Origin: Prinia subflava
Taxonomy: Eukaryota > Chordata > Aves > Passeriformes > Cisticolidae
Reading direction: 5' to 3'
NCBI RefSeq assembly: GCF_021018805.1
Contig: NC_086258.1
Coordinates: 13,737,936 to 13,801,935, forward strand
DNA: 64,000 nucleotides
Made by a program: the position numbers and the translations under genes. The notes beneath the pieces were generated by a model. That model was not told where the DNA came from and searched no databases. It saw only the letters and a program-made list of their open reading frames with translations. This document shows, one piece after another, positions 48,641-60,557 of the stretch. The first letter of the stretch is position 1, and the number at the start of each line of letters is the position of its first letter.

Positions 48641-50445
48641 CTAGGCAGCACAGAATCTGCAAATATGGAAGCTAAAGCTGAAGGCATCACCCTGCACCTC
48701 CATGAGGGCTCTTCCCGGGCTGCCTCAGCCACCAGCCTCAAGGGGACACTGTTGGGATAGGATGGGAGCCAGTCCCACGCTGGAGATCCTCATCCCTCTC
48801 TGCCGGTTTTGGGGGTCACAGCCTGTGCTGGGGGGCAGAGCTGTGTGTGGGAGCATGGCCAGCTCGGAGAACCCGGGTAAAATCTCCAGATTACGGATCT
48901 GTTCTCCAGGCATCTCCCGTATCTCCCTTCAAGCCTGACATTTCCCTCTCCCCTCCAGCCGGGCCACGCCGCCAAAGTGCTGAAAACACCGAGGGACCGT
49001 TTCTCCCCCGGGGTCTGGGACCGCGCATTGCTCGAGCCTCATTAATTTAAAAATGGAACAAAGAATGCTCAGCATCCAGCAGGATCAGGCCTCGGGAGCA
49101 GGAAGCACCAGCTGGCTCGGGAGAGGGCCGGTTCCCATGGGATCCCCAGTGTGGTTTTGGCAGGCGGCGTGGTTGGGATGGTTCCGAGAGCCGGCTCTTC
49201 CTGCAAGAACAGCTGACTCAGAGCGTGACAGCTCCTCACAGCATCCCCTCCCGAACGGAGCCCTCCGACACCGCTGCCTCCGCATTTCGTGCGGGGTCTG
49301 AAAGCCGAGCTGAAAGCCGAGCCCCGCGTCACGGTGGAATCCAGCCCCGGGCAGCGCCCACCCCGCTCCCGGAATAGGATGCGGGCACAGCCCCGCTGCT
49401 CCCACCGCAGCATCTCAGCATCCGAGATTATCGACACACGAGGACAGAATCACCGTGACTCGGCTCTTCGGGGCGCAGGGCGAACCCCGGCACGGAATAA
49501 TTCCCCCCTTGCCACGGGGGATGTGTTTTATGCATTCTGCAATACGCCCAGCCCAGAAGCAGAGGTGAGCACCTCGCAGGATCCCTTTCAGGTAGAGGTT
49601 CCCAGATCTGTTCTGCACCACACTAAAGAGGAAAAGATAAGCCCTTGCAAGTCAGTTTACTTTTTAAAATTCATGTTGCCATAGCAGCTCAGCACACTGT
49701 CTCAAGTCCTCCTTCTTGCAAAACTTTGATCACCATGAAAACAGAATTATGTTGTTCTCCAACACATTCTACACATAAATATATTGAAGTTCCCATAGTT
49801 CATGCCTCAACACCTCTGCAAAGACCTCTTTTATTTCTTGCTCACAAAGAATTTCTCTGGCCAGAGGTCAGTGTTTTAAGTGTTGGTTTAAAGGCATCTC
49901 CTCAGCACCTCTGTGGCCCTGCTGCTCGTGTTCCCAGCCAAGGTTCTGGTTCCAGTGGTTTCTAACACGCTCTGGTGCACCACAGCACCGAGCCCAGCCA
50001 CCCGCTGCTGTCCCCAGGATTGCAGGGATACCCTCCTCCCTTGGCTCTGCTCCAGCCTCTTCCCTGAAGTATCAAAAGAGCACAAATCCCCCTGAAACCT
50101 CCACTCATTTGTTGTTATCCAAGGGAAGCACTGAGCTGTGCTATCCTCGCTCTCCTCTCGTGCCATCATGCTGGACTCCCTCTGTTCCAGGGAAGGAGTC
50201 TGTCACCCCTCTTGGGATGGGATGAATCAGCTGTGGGAATGGTTTATTTTGGCCTTTAGGGGATGAACTCCAGGCTGGACAGGAGTTCTGTGTGGGTAGG
50301 GTTTGGTGACAGCTCTGGGTGGGATCACCTGACACCAGTGCTTTAATGAGAGTTTCTGCATCCAGCAGCAGTGAGCAGGCAGCTGCTGCAGCCCCAGGGT
50401 GAGGGCTGGCTCTCTGCAAGCTCGGCTTTCAGCCTCAGCAGTCCT

Positions 50446-50735
50446 GGAATCATGGAATGCTTGGGGTTGGAAAGGACCTTAAAGCCCATCCAATCCCACA
50501 GGGACACCCTCCACTATCCCAGGGTGCTCCAAACCTGGCCTTGGATGCTTCCAGGGATGGGGCAGCCCCAGGTTCTCTGGAAATCCTGTGCCAGGGCCTC
50601 CCCACCCTCACAGGGAAGGATTTTTTCCCAATATCCCATCTAACCCTGCCCTCTGGCAGTGAGAAGCCATTCTCCTTTGTCCTGTTTCTACTTGCTCTTG
50701 TAAATAGTCTCCCTCCACCTTTCTTGTCAGATGTC
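50446..50735 (-). mobile_element. CR1 LINE fragment
   Basis: Reverse-oriented CR1: 'aatcatggaatgcttggggt', 'ggaaaggaccttaaagccca', 'cttggatgcttccagggatg', 'ctccccaccctcacaggga', then 'ttgctcttgtaaatagtctc'. Confidence 0.92.
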
Positions 50736-51028
50736 CCATTTTTCCAGCAGCATTCATAGTAGCAATACTGGAAAAGACCAGGAAAAAAAAAAAAAAGGAA
50801 ATTAGGCTAAATATAGACAAATTTGGAGTAAAAGCCCACGCAGTCATTTGATTAAACAGTACATTACCCCAAGCCCCCCTTCTGGTGTTGTTCACATGAA
50901 TCCAGGTCCTCACACAGAGAAGACTCTCCCAGACCAGGACTGGGAAAGGTCAGTGGAATTTTTATTAATACTCACAGCAAGACTTCTTCCAGTCAGCTTT
51001 TCTTTCCCCCCTCCAATAACTGAAGGGA

Positions 51029-51075
51029 AAAAAAAAAAAAAAAAAGAGAAGAAGAAGAGGAAGAGGAAGAAAAAA
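51029..51075 (+). repeat. Purine tract (A-run then GAAGAG repeats)
   Basis: About 20 A followed by gagaagaagaagaggaag-type triplets, all purine on the plus strand. It gives a Lys-rich spurious ORF. Confidence 0.9.
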
Positions 51076-51189
51076 TTGGGGTAAAAGTTGAAGAACACTT
51101 TAATTTATAAGAAAAAGAACTAAATAATTGATGTAGTCATGGTGCCAAAGGTAATTTCTGCTGCTCCCTCTATCTCACAAAGACATTTA

Positions 51190-51435
51190 GCATTGATTGA
51201 GATCAAAGTATCAAAAACCCCTGCTGCTGAGCTGAAAGGCAAAACTTTCGGCTGCCTTTCTCCGCTCTAATAATATCGTCTTTATGTAGTTAATAAACTG
51301 CACACTTCAGTCAAACTATATCATTACAGAAGACTTAGGGAGCTAATAATTTAAAAGCAAAGAATTGCCTCTGTTCTTCGCTTTGAACTAAACAACATTC
51401 TGTTGAATGAGGGGGACATCAAAGCTTTGTTACTA
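51190..51435. promoter_or_regulatory. Candidate distal enhancer with TCF/LEF-like motifs
   Basis: AT-rich, repeat-free block. TCF/LEF-type cores occur at 51202-51208 (ATCAAAG), 51210-51216 (ATCAAAA, weaker), 51381-51387 (CTTTGAA), 51418-51424 (ATCAAAG) and 51425-51430 (CTTTGT). Between them lie several TAATAA/TAATTT homeodomain-type cores. Function is inferred from motif clustering only. Confidence 0.3.
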
Positions 51436-51863
51436 TTACCAATGTGGCTGGAGCATAGGGCCGCACAGAGTGTGTACTTCAGTCATCAAGAGAAAAAAAA
51501 AAAAAAAGATTAAAGATATTGGCTTATCAACCCACAGGCAGAACCAGGTGTTTTCTTTTCTGCTGTGCAAGCATCAGGTGGTTTGCTTATCAATGAGTTT
51601 TCTTGTTAAATAGATGTACATGACTTAGGCTGATCCCGCCGATCCCGTGGCCCTTTTCTTTCCTGAGCCACCTTTGAAAAAGTTGGGCCGTGGGGATGTT
51701 TGTTTGCGGGAGGACGCTTTAATTGGGCCTTTTGTCCAGGGCCAGCTCCTCTTCTCTCACTCCCCTGTCGTGCCAGGCCCCTCCCTGCTCCCACCTTCCC
51801 CCTCCCACTTGCCCCTGGCATGAGGGGCAGCCTCATCCTCTGGGGATGCACCAGGATGGGATC

Positions 51864-51893
51864 AGATATTATTAGATATTATTAGATATTATT
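51864..51893 (+). repeat. 10-bp tandem repeat (agatattatt x3)
   Basis: Three exact copies of agatattatt, just before a forward CR1 fragment. Confidence 0.95.
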
Positions 51894-51934
51894 AAAAAGT
51901 TTTCATGGAAAGGATTGTAAAGCATTGAACAGCC

Positions 51935-52106
51935 TGGCCAAGATAGATTGTGACCACCCCTGGAGGCAGAGTCACCACAGAGTCACTGACCCTGGAAGAG
52001 CTCAGAAACCACGTGCATGTGGCACCTGGGGCAGTGGTGGCTCTGGGGGATGCTTGGACCTGGTGATCCTAAAGATCTTCAACCCTAATGATTCCATGGT
52101 TCACCC
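51935..52106 (+). mobile_element. CR1 LINE 3'-end fragment
   Basis: Sense-oriented, diverged CR1 end: 'aaaccacgtgcatgtggcac', 'gcttggacctggtgatccta' and 'cttcaaccctaatgattcca', finishing tggttc. Confidence 0.75.
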
Positions 52107-52208
52107 CCTGCCTGCCATCTCATCCCCACCTCTTCAGCCCCTCCCTGGCACAGCTGGCCCTGCTGTCCCTGGGCAGAGCTGGGTCCTGGCCAGGCAGGGA
52201 CAGCGTGT

Positions 52209-52439
52209 GGCACAGCTGGGGTGAGGAAGGCACGGCTGGGGTGAGGAAGGCAGGGCTGGGGTGAGGAAGGCATGGCTGGGGATGAGGAAGGCACGGCTGG
52301 GGTGAGGAAGGCACGGCTGGGGATGAGGAAGGCACGGCTGGGGTGAGGAAGGCACGGCTGGGGATGAGGAAGGCACGGCTGGGGTGAGGAAGGCACGGCT
52401 GGGGATGAGGAAGGCACGGCTGGGGATGAGGAAGGCACG
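52209..52439 (+). repeat. G-rich 20/21-bp minisatellite, about 11 units
   Basis: Unit aaggcacggctggggtgagg (20 bp) alternates with a 21-bp variant reading ggggatgagg. From the fourth unit on, the two types largely alternate, suggesting a 41-bp dimer as amplification unit. Plus-strand G runs are regularly spaced. Long Ser/Pro-rich ORFs on the minus strand here are artefacts of the repeat. Confidence 0.95.
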
Positions 52440-53995
52440 TCCTGCTCCTTCCCCTCTGCATGGGGAGGACAGGGAGCTCCTGGCTCCTGCTGCTGCCTTC
52501 TCCAAGAGCTGCTTCTTCCCCAGCAGCAGCAGCTTGGGGAGCTCTGGCACTGCCAGGGCTGGGCATCCATGAAAGGTTTGAGTGTGGAGATCCTGAACTC
52601 CCTGGTGGGTGTGTGAATCACCCCTGCTCATCCCAGTGATGCTTCTTTGCCAGAGGTTTTTTTTTTCTCTGAGTGTGGTCCCTCCTTACCAACCCCACTG
52701 AAACACAGAGCTTTTCCTGGGACGCTGGGCAGGGGTAGCATCAGTAAAACCAGTCTGAGGAGCCCTCAGGAGCTCTCCTGTCATCCCTCCCTCCCCTGCA
52801 CGGCCACATCTGCCCACATGTGCCTGGATCTGACTCCAGGCTGGAATTTCTGTGTTTTGGACTGGAAAGAGTTGAATGTGGGGCTGTGGTGTGAGCCCTG
52901 AGGCCTCACCAGCACAAACCAGGTCAGCTGTGAGGTCAGGGGGCTTCCAAGCCCCCCTGCTCTGGTGTCCCAGGCTGGGAGGATCCCTGGATGTTCCAGG
53001 CAGGCCTGGGAGCTGGCAATGTGGTGTGGGCTCTATTATGGGATACTTGCACTTCTTAAATGCCGCTTTTCATTTGCATCAAAAACTCTCCTTGGTTCTT
53101 GGCAGTCTGGGTCTCATCCCCTATTAAAGACTGGAATTTTAAAAAGCAGAAAATAATGGCTTATTTCAAAGTAACAATTCGAGTGCTTTTTGAAACGCTG
53201 TCCTTATTCAAAACCACTTAAATTTATACATATTTCTAAGTCGTTATTATCCTCAGAGGCTGAACCAATTTGGGTCTTGATTTCTCTGAGTGTTCTCCTG
53301 GATTTCTGTGTCAGAAAGTTGAGCTGCCACGTGAGCAGATCGGACGTTAACCACAGGTAACTAATGGTTTCCTGGGAATTATTGCTGAATTGTTCTTTAA
53401 GATACTTTGCAAAGCCTGTTACTACGAGGAGAAAAATCGTAGCCAAAGGACTTTGGGAAAGGGATGATCTGATTTTATCCTGTTCAGGGGCAGGAATGTG
53501 TGCCTGAGCATACTTCTAGATGTGTGCACACGTGTGCTTTTGTGGGCTTGGCTCTCTTCTCAGTAGGATTGGCTTTGCCCTGCCTTGAGAGTGGTATTTT
53601 AGATCTACTGGAGTGCTCTTTTTGCCTTTAATTTTGGCAAGATCAAATTATTACAATAATGTAATAATGTGCCCAGAGAGGAGCTTGTCCATCACAGAAA
53701 CCATGTGCAGGTCGTGTGTGTTGTTTGAGGACAGAAATAATCAAATAGGGAGGTGGGAAAAGGTCTTGTGCCCTCTCTGGCTCTGTGGTTCACACACAGA
53801 CATGGAGCCACAGCTCTCAGAACTCCTGAAATGTTGTTCTCATCTGCCAGGGAGGCTTTGGGCTGCTCTGAGCTCGTCAGACTGATCCATCCTGGACTGT
53901 GTCACACCTCAATCAACCCGGCTGTTCCTCAGTGGTAACTATCAAGCCAAGGAGGACTCTGGTGTCTTCTGCTTGATTTATTTGGGCTTCCACTG

Positions 53996-54185
53996 ATCAC
54001 AGATTCAAAGTGGGAAGAGACCTTCAGGGTCATCCAGTCCCACCATCATCCAGCACCTAAACCATAACCCCAAGTTCTTCCAGAGACCTCCTGAACACTT
54101 CCATGGTGACTCCACCACCTCCCTGAGCATCTCACCCCAATGCCTGAGCACTGATGGGCTCTGCTGAGCACCACACCCAAGATCT
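53996..54185 (-). mobile_element. CR1 LINE fragment
   Basis: Reverse-oriented, diverged CR1: 'gatcacagattcaaagtggg', 'agagaccttcagggtcatcc', 'aagttcttccagagacctcc' and 'tggtgactccaccacctccc'. Confidence 0.85.
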
Positions 54186-55180
54186 GCACCCAGAAATCAG
54201 CTCCAGGTGGGTTGTATTGAATACAACTTTCAGGGCAAAGTGCTGAAAGCAAATCCAGAGCGCAGTGTCTGCCTGGCTGTCCATCTGTCTGTTTGTCTGT
54301 CTGTCTCTCTCCAGGCAAACTCATCTCTGGCGTGGCTGTTTCTGCAGGATTTGTTCACAACAGTGCTGAGAGTGAGGAGAGAGGTTCTGGCTGGACAGAG
54401 CTGCAGAGCTGGAGGCTCTGGAGCCAACCTTTGCAAGATGTGGTAACACAAAGATAATAAAGCGCCTCTGATGGAGTGCAAGGCAGAGGGAAGCTGTCTT
54501 TAGCCTTTACCAAAACCACTGTCAGTCCTTTGCCTTTGCACGGCACAGCTCTAGCAAAGCTAATTGGGTTAGTGCCTTGCAGGGGGTTCTCAGTGTCTGC
54601 GGGAGGTGGGCTGCTGCAAACACCTTCCCCTTCAAGGCACACAGCGTTGCCTTTTTCACACCACAGCTCTCTCCCTGGCTTCTGTTCTCGAAAAGCAAAA
54701 GTCCCAGGCTGTTCTTCAGTATCAGCCATTACAGTGTTTCAGCTCTTTCCTCCCAGCCATTTTCAAATGTTCAACTTAAAAGGAAAATGTTTCATTTTAG
54801 GCCAAATCCCCCCTTCCTCTCCCTTTTCCCTCTCTTCTCCTTCGTCCCCCCCCCTCCCCTTTTCTCTGGAAGAAGAACAAAGTCATTCAAATCAGGAAGC
54901 TGAGGAACTCCATGTATACTTTCCACTGGGACCTCAATCCCTACTGGTTTGGCATGATTTGATTGAAGTGTAATTTAATCCTTCATCATTTGTCATAATG
55001 TCATTTATATATAAAAACAACACTGCATCCAAACTTCAGATCAGCACCGAGGAGCTCTCCAGGAGGGATGGGAAGGGGCTGAGGAGCTGTGCTGATGGAG
55101 AGGGGGGTGAGGAGCTGGCAGGCAGTGTCCCCCTCTCTGGGCAGGCACCAGGATGGAGAATGGCATAGTTAGGTCACATC

Positions 55181-55431
55181 GTGTTAGAGGAGAAGGGTTT
55201 GGATCCACGGGCAGATGAAGGGGTGGCTGTGAGCACATCTGAGTGAGAGGAGAAGGGTTTGGATCCACGGGCAGATGAAGGGGTGGCTGTGAGCACATCT
55301 GAGTGAGAGGAGAAGGGTTTGGATCCACGGGCAGATGAAGGGGTGGCTGTGAGCACATCCGAGTGAGAGGAGAAGGGTTTGGATCCATGGGCAGATGAAG
55401 GGGTGGCTGTGAGCACATCTGAGTGAGAGGG
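55181..55431 (+). repeat. 60-bp tandem repeat, 4 copies, nearly identical
   Basis: Unit of exactly 60 bp containing gagaagggtttggatccacg and gatgaaggggtggctgtgag. Copies differ by only single bases (for example cacatccga in copy 3 and ccatgg in copy 4). Sixty is a multiple of three, so the minus strand shows an in-frame 20-residue repeat that is not a supported protein. Confidence 0.96.
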
Positions 55432-56629
55432 CTCAGGCTGGGGAGGTGAAGCACCTGGGCACAGGTGAACAGCCTGGGTTTGCTCTGGGAAGTGCAGTGA
55501 TGATGGTGCCACTGCCCTCTGTCACCAACTGTGAGCCTGCACACCTCAAACCTCATCTCTATTTCTGCTAGAAGGGAAAAAAGAGAAGAGCTCTTCACGG
55601 TAGGAAATTTCTTCCCAGCCTTGCTCTGCCACCTTGTGCAGGTTTCCTCCCTCCTCTCCTCTTCAGAGTTGTTGCTCTTCACCTCTGGGTGCTGGGGTTG
55701 GGGTTGCAGCAGGTTTTTGTCACTGAGTCCCCCTCATGGAGGCTGTCAGTGAGGGAGCAGAAGCACCAGACTCATCCCAGGGCTGCAGGAAGCTGAGCCT
55801 TCACCCTTTTCATAAAATTAGCTGAGCACAGCTAAAATACCAACAACCTCCATCCAAGAGGGGACACCTGGGAGAGCACAGGCTGGGTTCAGGCTTCAGA
55901 GGGCTGGTGGCTCCTGCTGGTTTTGGGCTTGCTGCTCACAGATGGTGACCTTGGACCAAGCTCTTCCCACTGCAGCGTTCCCTCCGTGCAAAGGGAGCTC
56001 CTGGCTGGGCAGGAGGCTGCTGGAGGGGCAGGAGGCTGCTGGAGGGGCAGGACCATCCCTGTGTTACTGCTCCTGTCCTTCCCTGCAGCTCTCGCAGATT
56101 AAAAGCATTTTCTGAAGCTTTACTGCAATATGGACCAAAATCCAGCCCAGGGGCAGCTGAGAGGTGTCAGGAAAGCTCTGCCCAGCAAAGCCCCGGGGGT
56201 TTTGTTTCCAGATCCTCACTGCTGGGCAGGGTGAGCTCCCCACAGAGGCATCCCTGGCTCTGCACCAGGGCACGGTGGCTTCTCATCCCCTCTCAAGCTG
56301 CTGCTCCCTGCTCCTTGCCTGAGTGTTTTTGGCATGGTCTGACCTCACAGGGGGACATGTCCTGGACTGGCTCATCCTGAGGAGAGCCTCACACAACAGC
56401 AAGGTCACAGCTGATCTGCAAACGTCACGTGAGGAGTTTGACTGGGGGATTTTTTTGAGAGAGATGTTGAACATCTTTACTTCCCCTTCCTATCTGTTCA
56501 TGAATGCCCTAAAAGGAAGTAGGAGCAAAGGGAACAGATAAGCCTTATCCCTCAGAAAGAAAACATTCCTGGAGTCAGGGTATATCAGCCAGACACTGCC
56601 TGCTTTCCTTCAGCCTGAGCTGTGCAGGG

Positions 56630-56739
56630 ATCCCAGAATCCAGAGCCTGGATATCCCAGAATCCAGAACCTGGATATCCCAGAATCCAGGGCCTGGGTAT
56701 CCCAGAATCCAGAGCCTGGATATCCCAGAATCCAAAGCC
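56630..56739 (+). repeat. 23-bp tandem repeat, 5 copies
   Basis: Unit atcccagaatccagagcctg plus gat. Because 23 is not a multiple of three, each translated copy falls in a different frame, giving the rotating Gly-Phe-Trp-Asp motifs in spurious ORFs on the minus strand. Confidence 0.94.
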
Positions 56740-56999
56740 TTGCTCTCTGCTGGGGTTGGGACAAGAGCCAGAGGCTGGAGGCTGGTGGGGACAGCACCCA
56801 GCACCCTCAGAGCCCTCCCTGTCCTGCCTCCCTCCCCAAGGCACCGAGCTGCTGGCTCACCTGCCTTCTGTGTGGCCTAACCTGCTGTAGAGCACCCACC
56901 AGAGAGGGCTGGGTGAGGGTGGGACCCCCACTCACCCCACCAGGCCCCTGTTGGGGTCGGGGCTCTGCCCCATCCCTCCCATCTCCCAGCAGAGCAGGG

Positions 57000-57480
57000 T
57001 GTCTATTCACAGCACTTGTCAAAAATTAAAGCAGAACCTTCTTTCAAATGTTCCATCTGTGCTTGGCTGCCAGAAAAGCGATTCTTCCTCCAAAAAAAAT
57101 TTGCATTTAAAATTCCAAATATGCACTTTTTCTCAGACGAAAGAATGTGTGTTCCCGCTTTCAAGTCGGGCTCCCTGTGACCTCTAGGTTTTAATAATTT
57201 CAGCAAAGTGTCATTTGACAATTCAAATACAGGCCATAAGCCCAGGAAAGTAAATGTCCTTTAAGATAAGCACATATTATATTGAGAGTTGATGATGAGA
57301 AGATTTCACCTACAGCTAGGAACTTCAGATCAATGTGTATGACACTTCTGCATATTAAAAACCGCTTTGGTGAAATATTGGTGTTTCCAGATTTCAGCTT
57401 TGCCAGTGCTCAAGCATTTCCACTGTTTAATTCATAAGAAGGTGTGATGGCCTTGTGTATAGAGGGTTCACTGTTTAGCT
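57000..57480. other. AT-rich unique block, possible conserved noncoding element
   Basis: About 480 bp, clearly richer in A/T than its flanks, free of recognised repeats and simple sequence, and without coding signal. Such islands in GC-rich avian intergenic DNA are often conserved noncoding elements, but conservation cannot be seen from one sequence. Confidence 0.3.
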
Positions 57481-58682
57481 TTTGCTTCCCAATTAAAAAT
57501 AAAGCAGTGCTCAAATCCTGCTGGCTGCTGATCCGAGGGGGTGAAGGACCAGAGCAGGGATGGCCAAAATCCGTGCAGCAACCACCCACTCCTGGCCCCG
57601 AGGGGGCTGAGGCTGAGCCCCCCAAGCTCTGAGCCCTCAGGATCTGCCCACTGGGGTTCCCCCCTCGCTCTCTGGTTTCCCCAGACCCCCTGGGTTTTGT
57701 CGTGCTGCCCCAGCCCCTGGCACAGGGCGGGCTCCTCTCACCCCGACACCCAGCCCAAGGCAGATCAGCGTGTCACCATCATCCACAGGCCTCCCTGTGG
57801 TCCCTGCTAATCCATCCCAGGGCTGCACAGCCCTGCCTCTGTTTTGCTGAGGTGCACGGGAGCCTCAGAGCTGCCCCAAACAGAGCCTTTTTCATGAAAA
57901 CTGCTTCATTCAACACCTTCTAAGGGCTGCGGGCGCAGGGAGGGGGCGAGTTTACACAGATGCTTGTGTCTCAGGGCTTGCTAGCAGGTGTCTCCTAACC
58001 TTACACAGACCACCCTGACACTGAAGGGACTCTTTTGCTTTGAGCCTGTTTGAGTTACGTGGCTTTGCTCCCCGGGTTCCTGTCCTGCAGGCGATTTATG
58101 GCTCTGCCGCCTGACAATGCTCCCGTGAGCGCAGGGATGGGCGGCAGGGCAGGGTGGGGCACGGTGCCTTCCACGGCCTGGGAGCTCCTGGTCGTGAAAT
58201 CCTCAGGATTTCCAGGGAAAGGAAAACAGCAGCAAAGCCCCTGAGGGGCTGGGGGGTCTTTCATTTGTTTGTTTGTTTGGTTAAAATGGGTCGGGGGGGT
58301 GTGGGGAAAGGAGTTAATGATAGGTTTGGGCAAAGAATTTCCTCTGAATCTGGCCGTTTTCTGTTGCTGAGGTCATTTGACAGCTGAGATTACACAATTA
58401 GAATTGTTTTGAGGCATTCCTTCAGCCTTGAGAGGGGAGGAGGGAAGATATTTCGGGTTTGCTGCCTGTCGTTTGGGGAGCAGACACCTGGAGAGCTCCC
58501 CTGAGAGAACTGCCTCCTTCCCCAGGGGTGCTGGTGAGCTCCAGCTGCTGCTCCCCAGGGAGAATTTGGGGTTCCTCGGGCTTTGAGAAGCTCAGGTTGG
58601 GCTGTTGCAAAATTTGCATCCCTTTTTTGCAGTTCTCTGAAACTTCTTCGGTTCTCATTGGGAGTTAGTGGGGGGAAATGTT

Positions 58683-58880
58683 ATTGGGGTGAAGGGTTTG
58701 GGTTAGAGGGGACCTTGAAGATCCATGGGCAGGAGAAACTTCCACAGTCCCAGGGTGCTCCAAGCCCTGTCCAGCCTGGCCTTGGACACTGCCAGGGATT
58801 CACAGCTTCTCTGGGCACCCTGTGAGGGGCCTCACCTCCCTCACAGGGAAGGATTTCCTCCCAAAATCCCATCCCAAAGT
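58683..58880 (-). mobile_element. CR1 LINE fragment
   Basis: Reverse-oriented CR1: 'gggtttgggttagaggggac', 'gtccagcctggccttggaca', 'cacagcttctctgggcaccc' and 'cctccctcacagggaaggat'. Confidence 0.9.
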
Positions 58881-60012
58881 GCAGCCCCAGCACCCCAGCA
58901 GTGCCTCCCCAGCTGGTGCAGGAGCAGGGATGGGTGCTCAGAGATATAAATGACATTTCTAGTCCACGTCCTTATCTGGTACAACGAGGAGTGGCCACGA
59001 GATTCATCTCCTTCTCCTGCTTTATCAGCTCCCACTAGAAAGGAAAGGAGGACAGGCTCGTGCTGATCACAGGGAGGTTATTGGCTGAGTTTATTCTTGG
59101 CTGCTTGATAAATCCACACTTCAGCCCTCATCCCTCAGGTCATTTAATATTTTGCTCCTGCCAGGGCTGTGGAGGCACCAGTTGAAGGCAGCTGAGGTGT
59201 GTCAGGAGCTGGGTTGTCCCTCCAAAGGCAGCTGGTGCCACTGGGGAGGGTCCCAGCAATCTCTAAGGATGATTCCCGTGCCCCCAGCCCCTGCCTCTCT
59301 CACACAATGCTTTGTAAAAGCTGTAAGGGATTCATTTAGGAGAGGCACGATAAAAAATAAATGACTGTGTTGTGCTTTTGGAACAAAATAATGCTTTAAT
59401 AGCAGAATCCTTTTCAAAGTTAGCAGTTAAGAGTAAGCACTACTTTAGGCAATCCAGGCATCTGCTGCGGGGACTTTCCCTCGTAATTAGTTAATGAGCT
59501 TGATGTACTTTTCCCATCTAATTAAGAAGCCATGTTTTTGGCCTTGTTAGGAAAGGTAAATTTTGAGACATGTCAGAGGCAGGTCTCCTGCCCAAGCCCT
59601 GGCAGGAGGGTGGGGGGTGCCAGTCCGAGGGCTGGCACAGGATGTGCCCGGGTCTGGTCCCTCTCCAGCCTGGCCATCCTCCTCACTGTGTGCCCAGGAT
59701 GAAGGTGCTGAGGAGGGCCCCAGGCAGGGCTGGGGGTGGGACAGCCCTTCCCCAGCTCCCTGCTAGGGAATGAGTTCATCTGCACGAGCAGAGGGTGTGC
59801 ACACGTGAAGGAACACCTCAGATCCAAAGAGAAGCAGCAGATCTCACCAAAGCCTGTGGTTTCCCCCAAACTCCAAAGAAAAAGCTGCTTTGAAAGGCCT
59901 CTGAGGGCTGGGAGCTGCAGGCCCCGTGGTTGGTCAGGGCTGCGGGCTCAGAGTTTTCTCTGGCAGCAAATGAAAGCAGCCACAGCTCCAGTAGCTGGAA
60001 GCTGCCTGTGTG

Positions 60013-60557
60013 CTGGAGTGCCAAAATACAGGAGAGCACTGGGATAAGGATCCAAGAGGGGCAGGGATGGAGTGCCAAAATACAGGAGAGAGCACTGGGA
60101 GCAGGGATCCAAGAGGAGCAGGGATGGAGTGCCAAAATACAGGAGAGCACTGGGAGCAGGGATCCAAGGGGAGCAGGGATGGAGTGCCAAAATACAGGAG
60201 AGCACTGGGATAAGGATGCAAGGGGAGCAGGGATGGAGTGCCAAAATACAGGAGAGAGCACTGGGAGCAGGGATCCAAGAGGGGCAGGGATGGAGTGCCA
60301 AAATACAGGAGAGCACTGGGATAAGGATCCAAGAGGAGCAGGGATGGAGTGCCAAAATACAGGAGAGCACTGGGATAAGGATCCAAGAGGAGCAGGGATG
60401 GAGTGCCAAAATACAGGAGAGCACTGGGATAAGGATCCAAGAGGGGCAGGGATGGAGTGCCAAAATACAGGAGAGCACTGGGATAAGGATCCAAGAGGGG
60501 CAGGGATGGAGTGCCAAAATACAGGAAAGCACTGGGATAAGGATCCAAGAGGGGCAG
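60013..60557 (+). repeat. 54-57-bp tandem repeat, 10 copies
   Basis: Unit of 54 bp beginning gtgccaaaatacaggaga and ending ggcagggatgga, repeated ten times. Variants carry an extra ag (gagagag) and/or an extra base (gggagcaggg versus gggataagg). No stop occurs in most frames, so both strands show ORFs of 200-320 aa made of 18-residue repeats. No start context, splice signal or homology supports any of them. Confidence 0.96.

Noticed and set aside
55041..55682. 213-aa minus-strand ORF with 20-residue repeats
   Set aside because: Caused by the 60-bp tandem repeat, whose length is a multiple of three.
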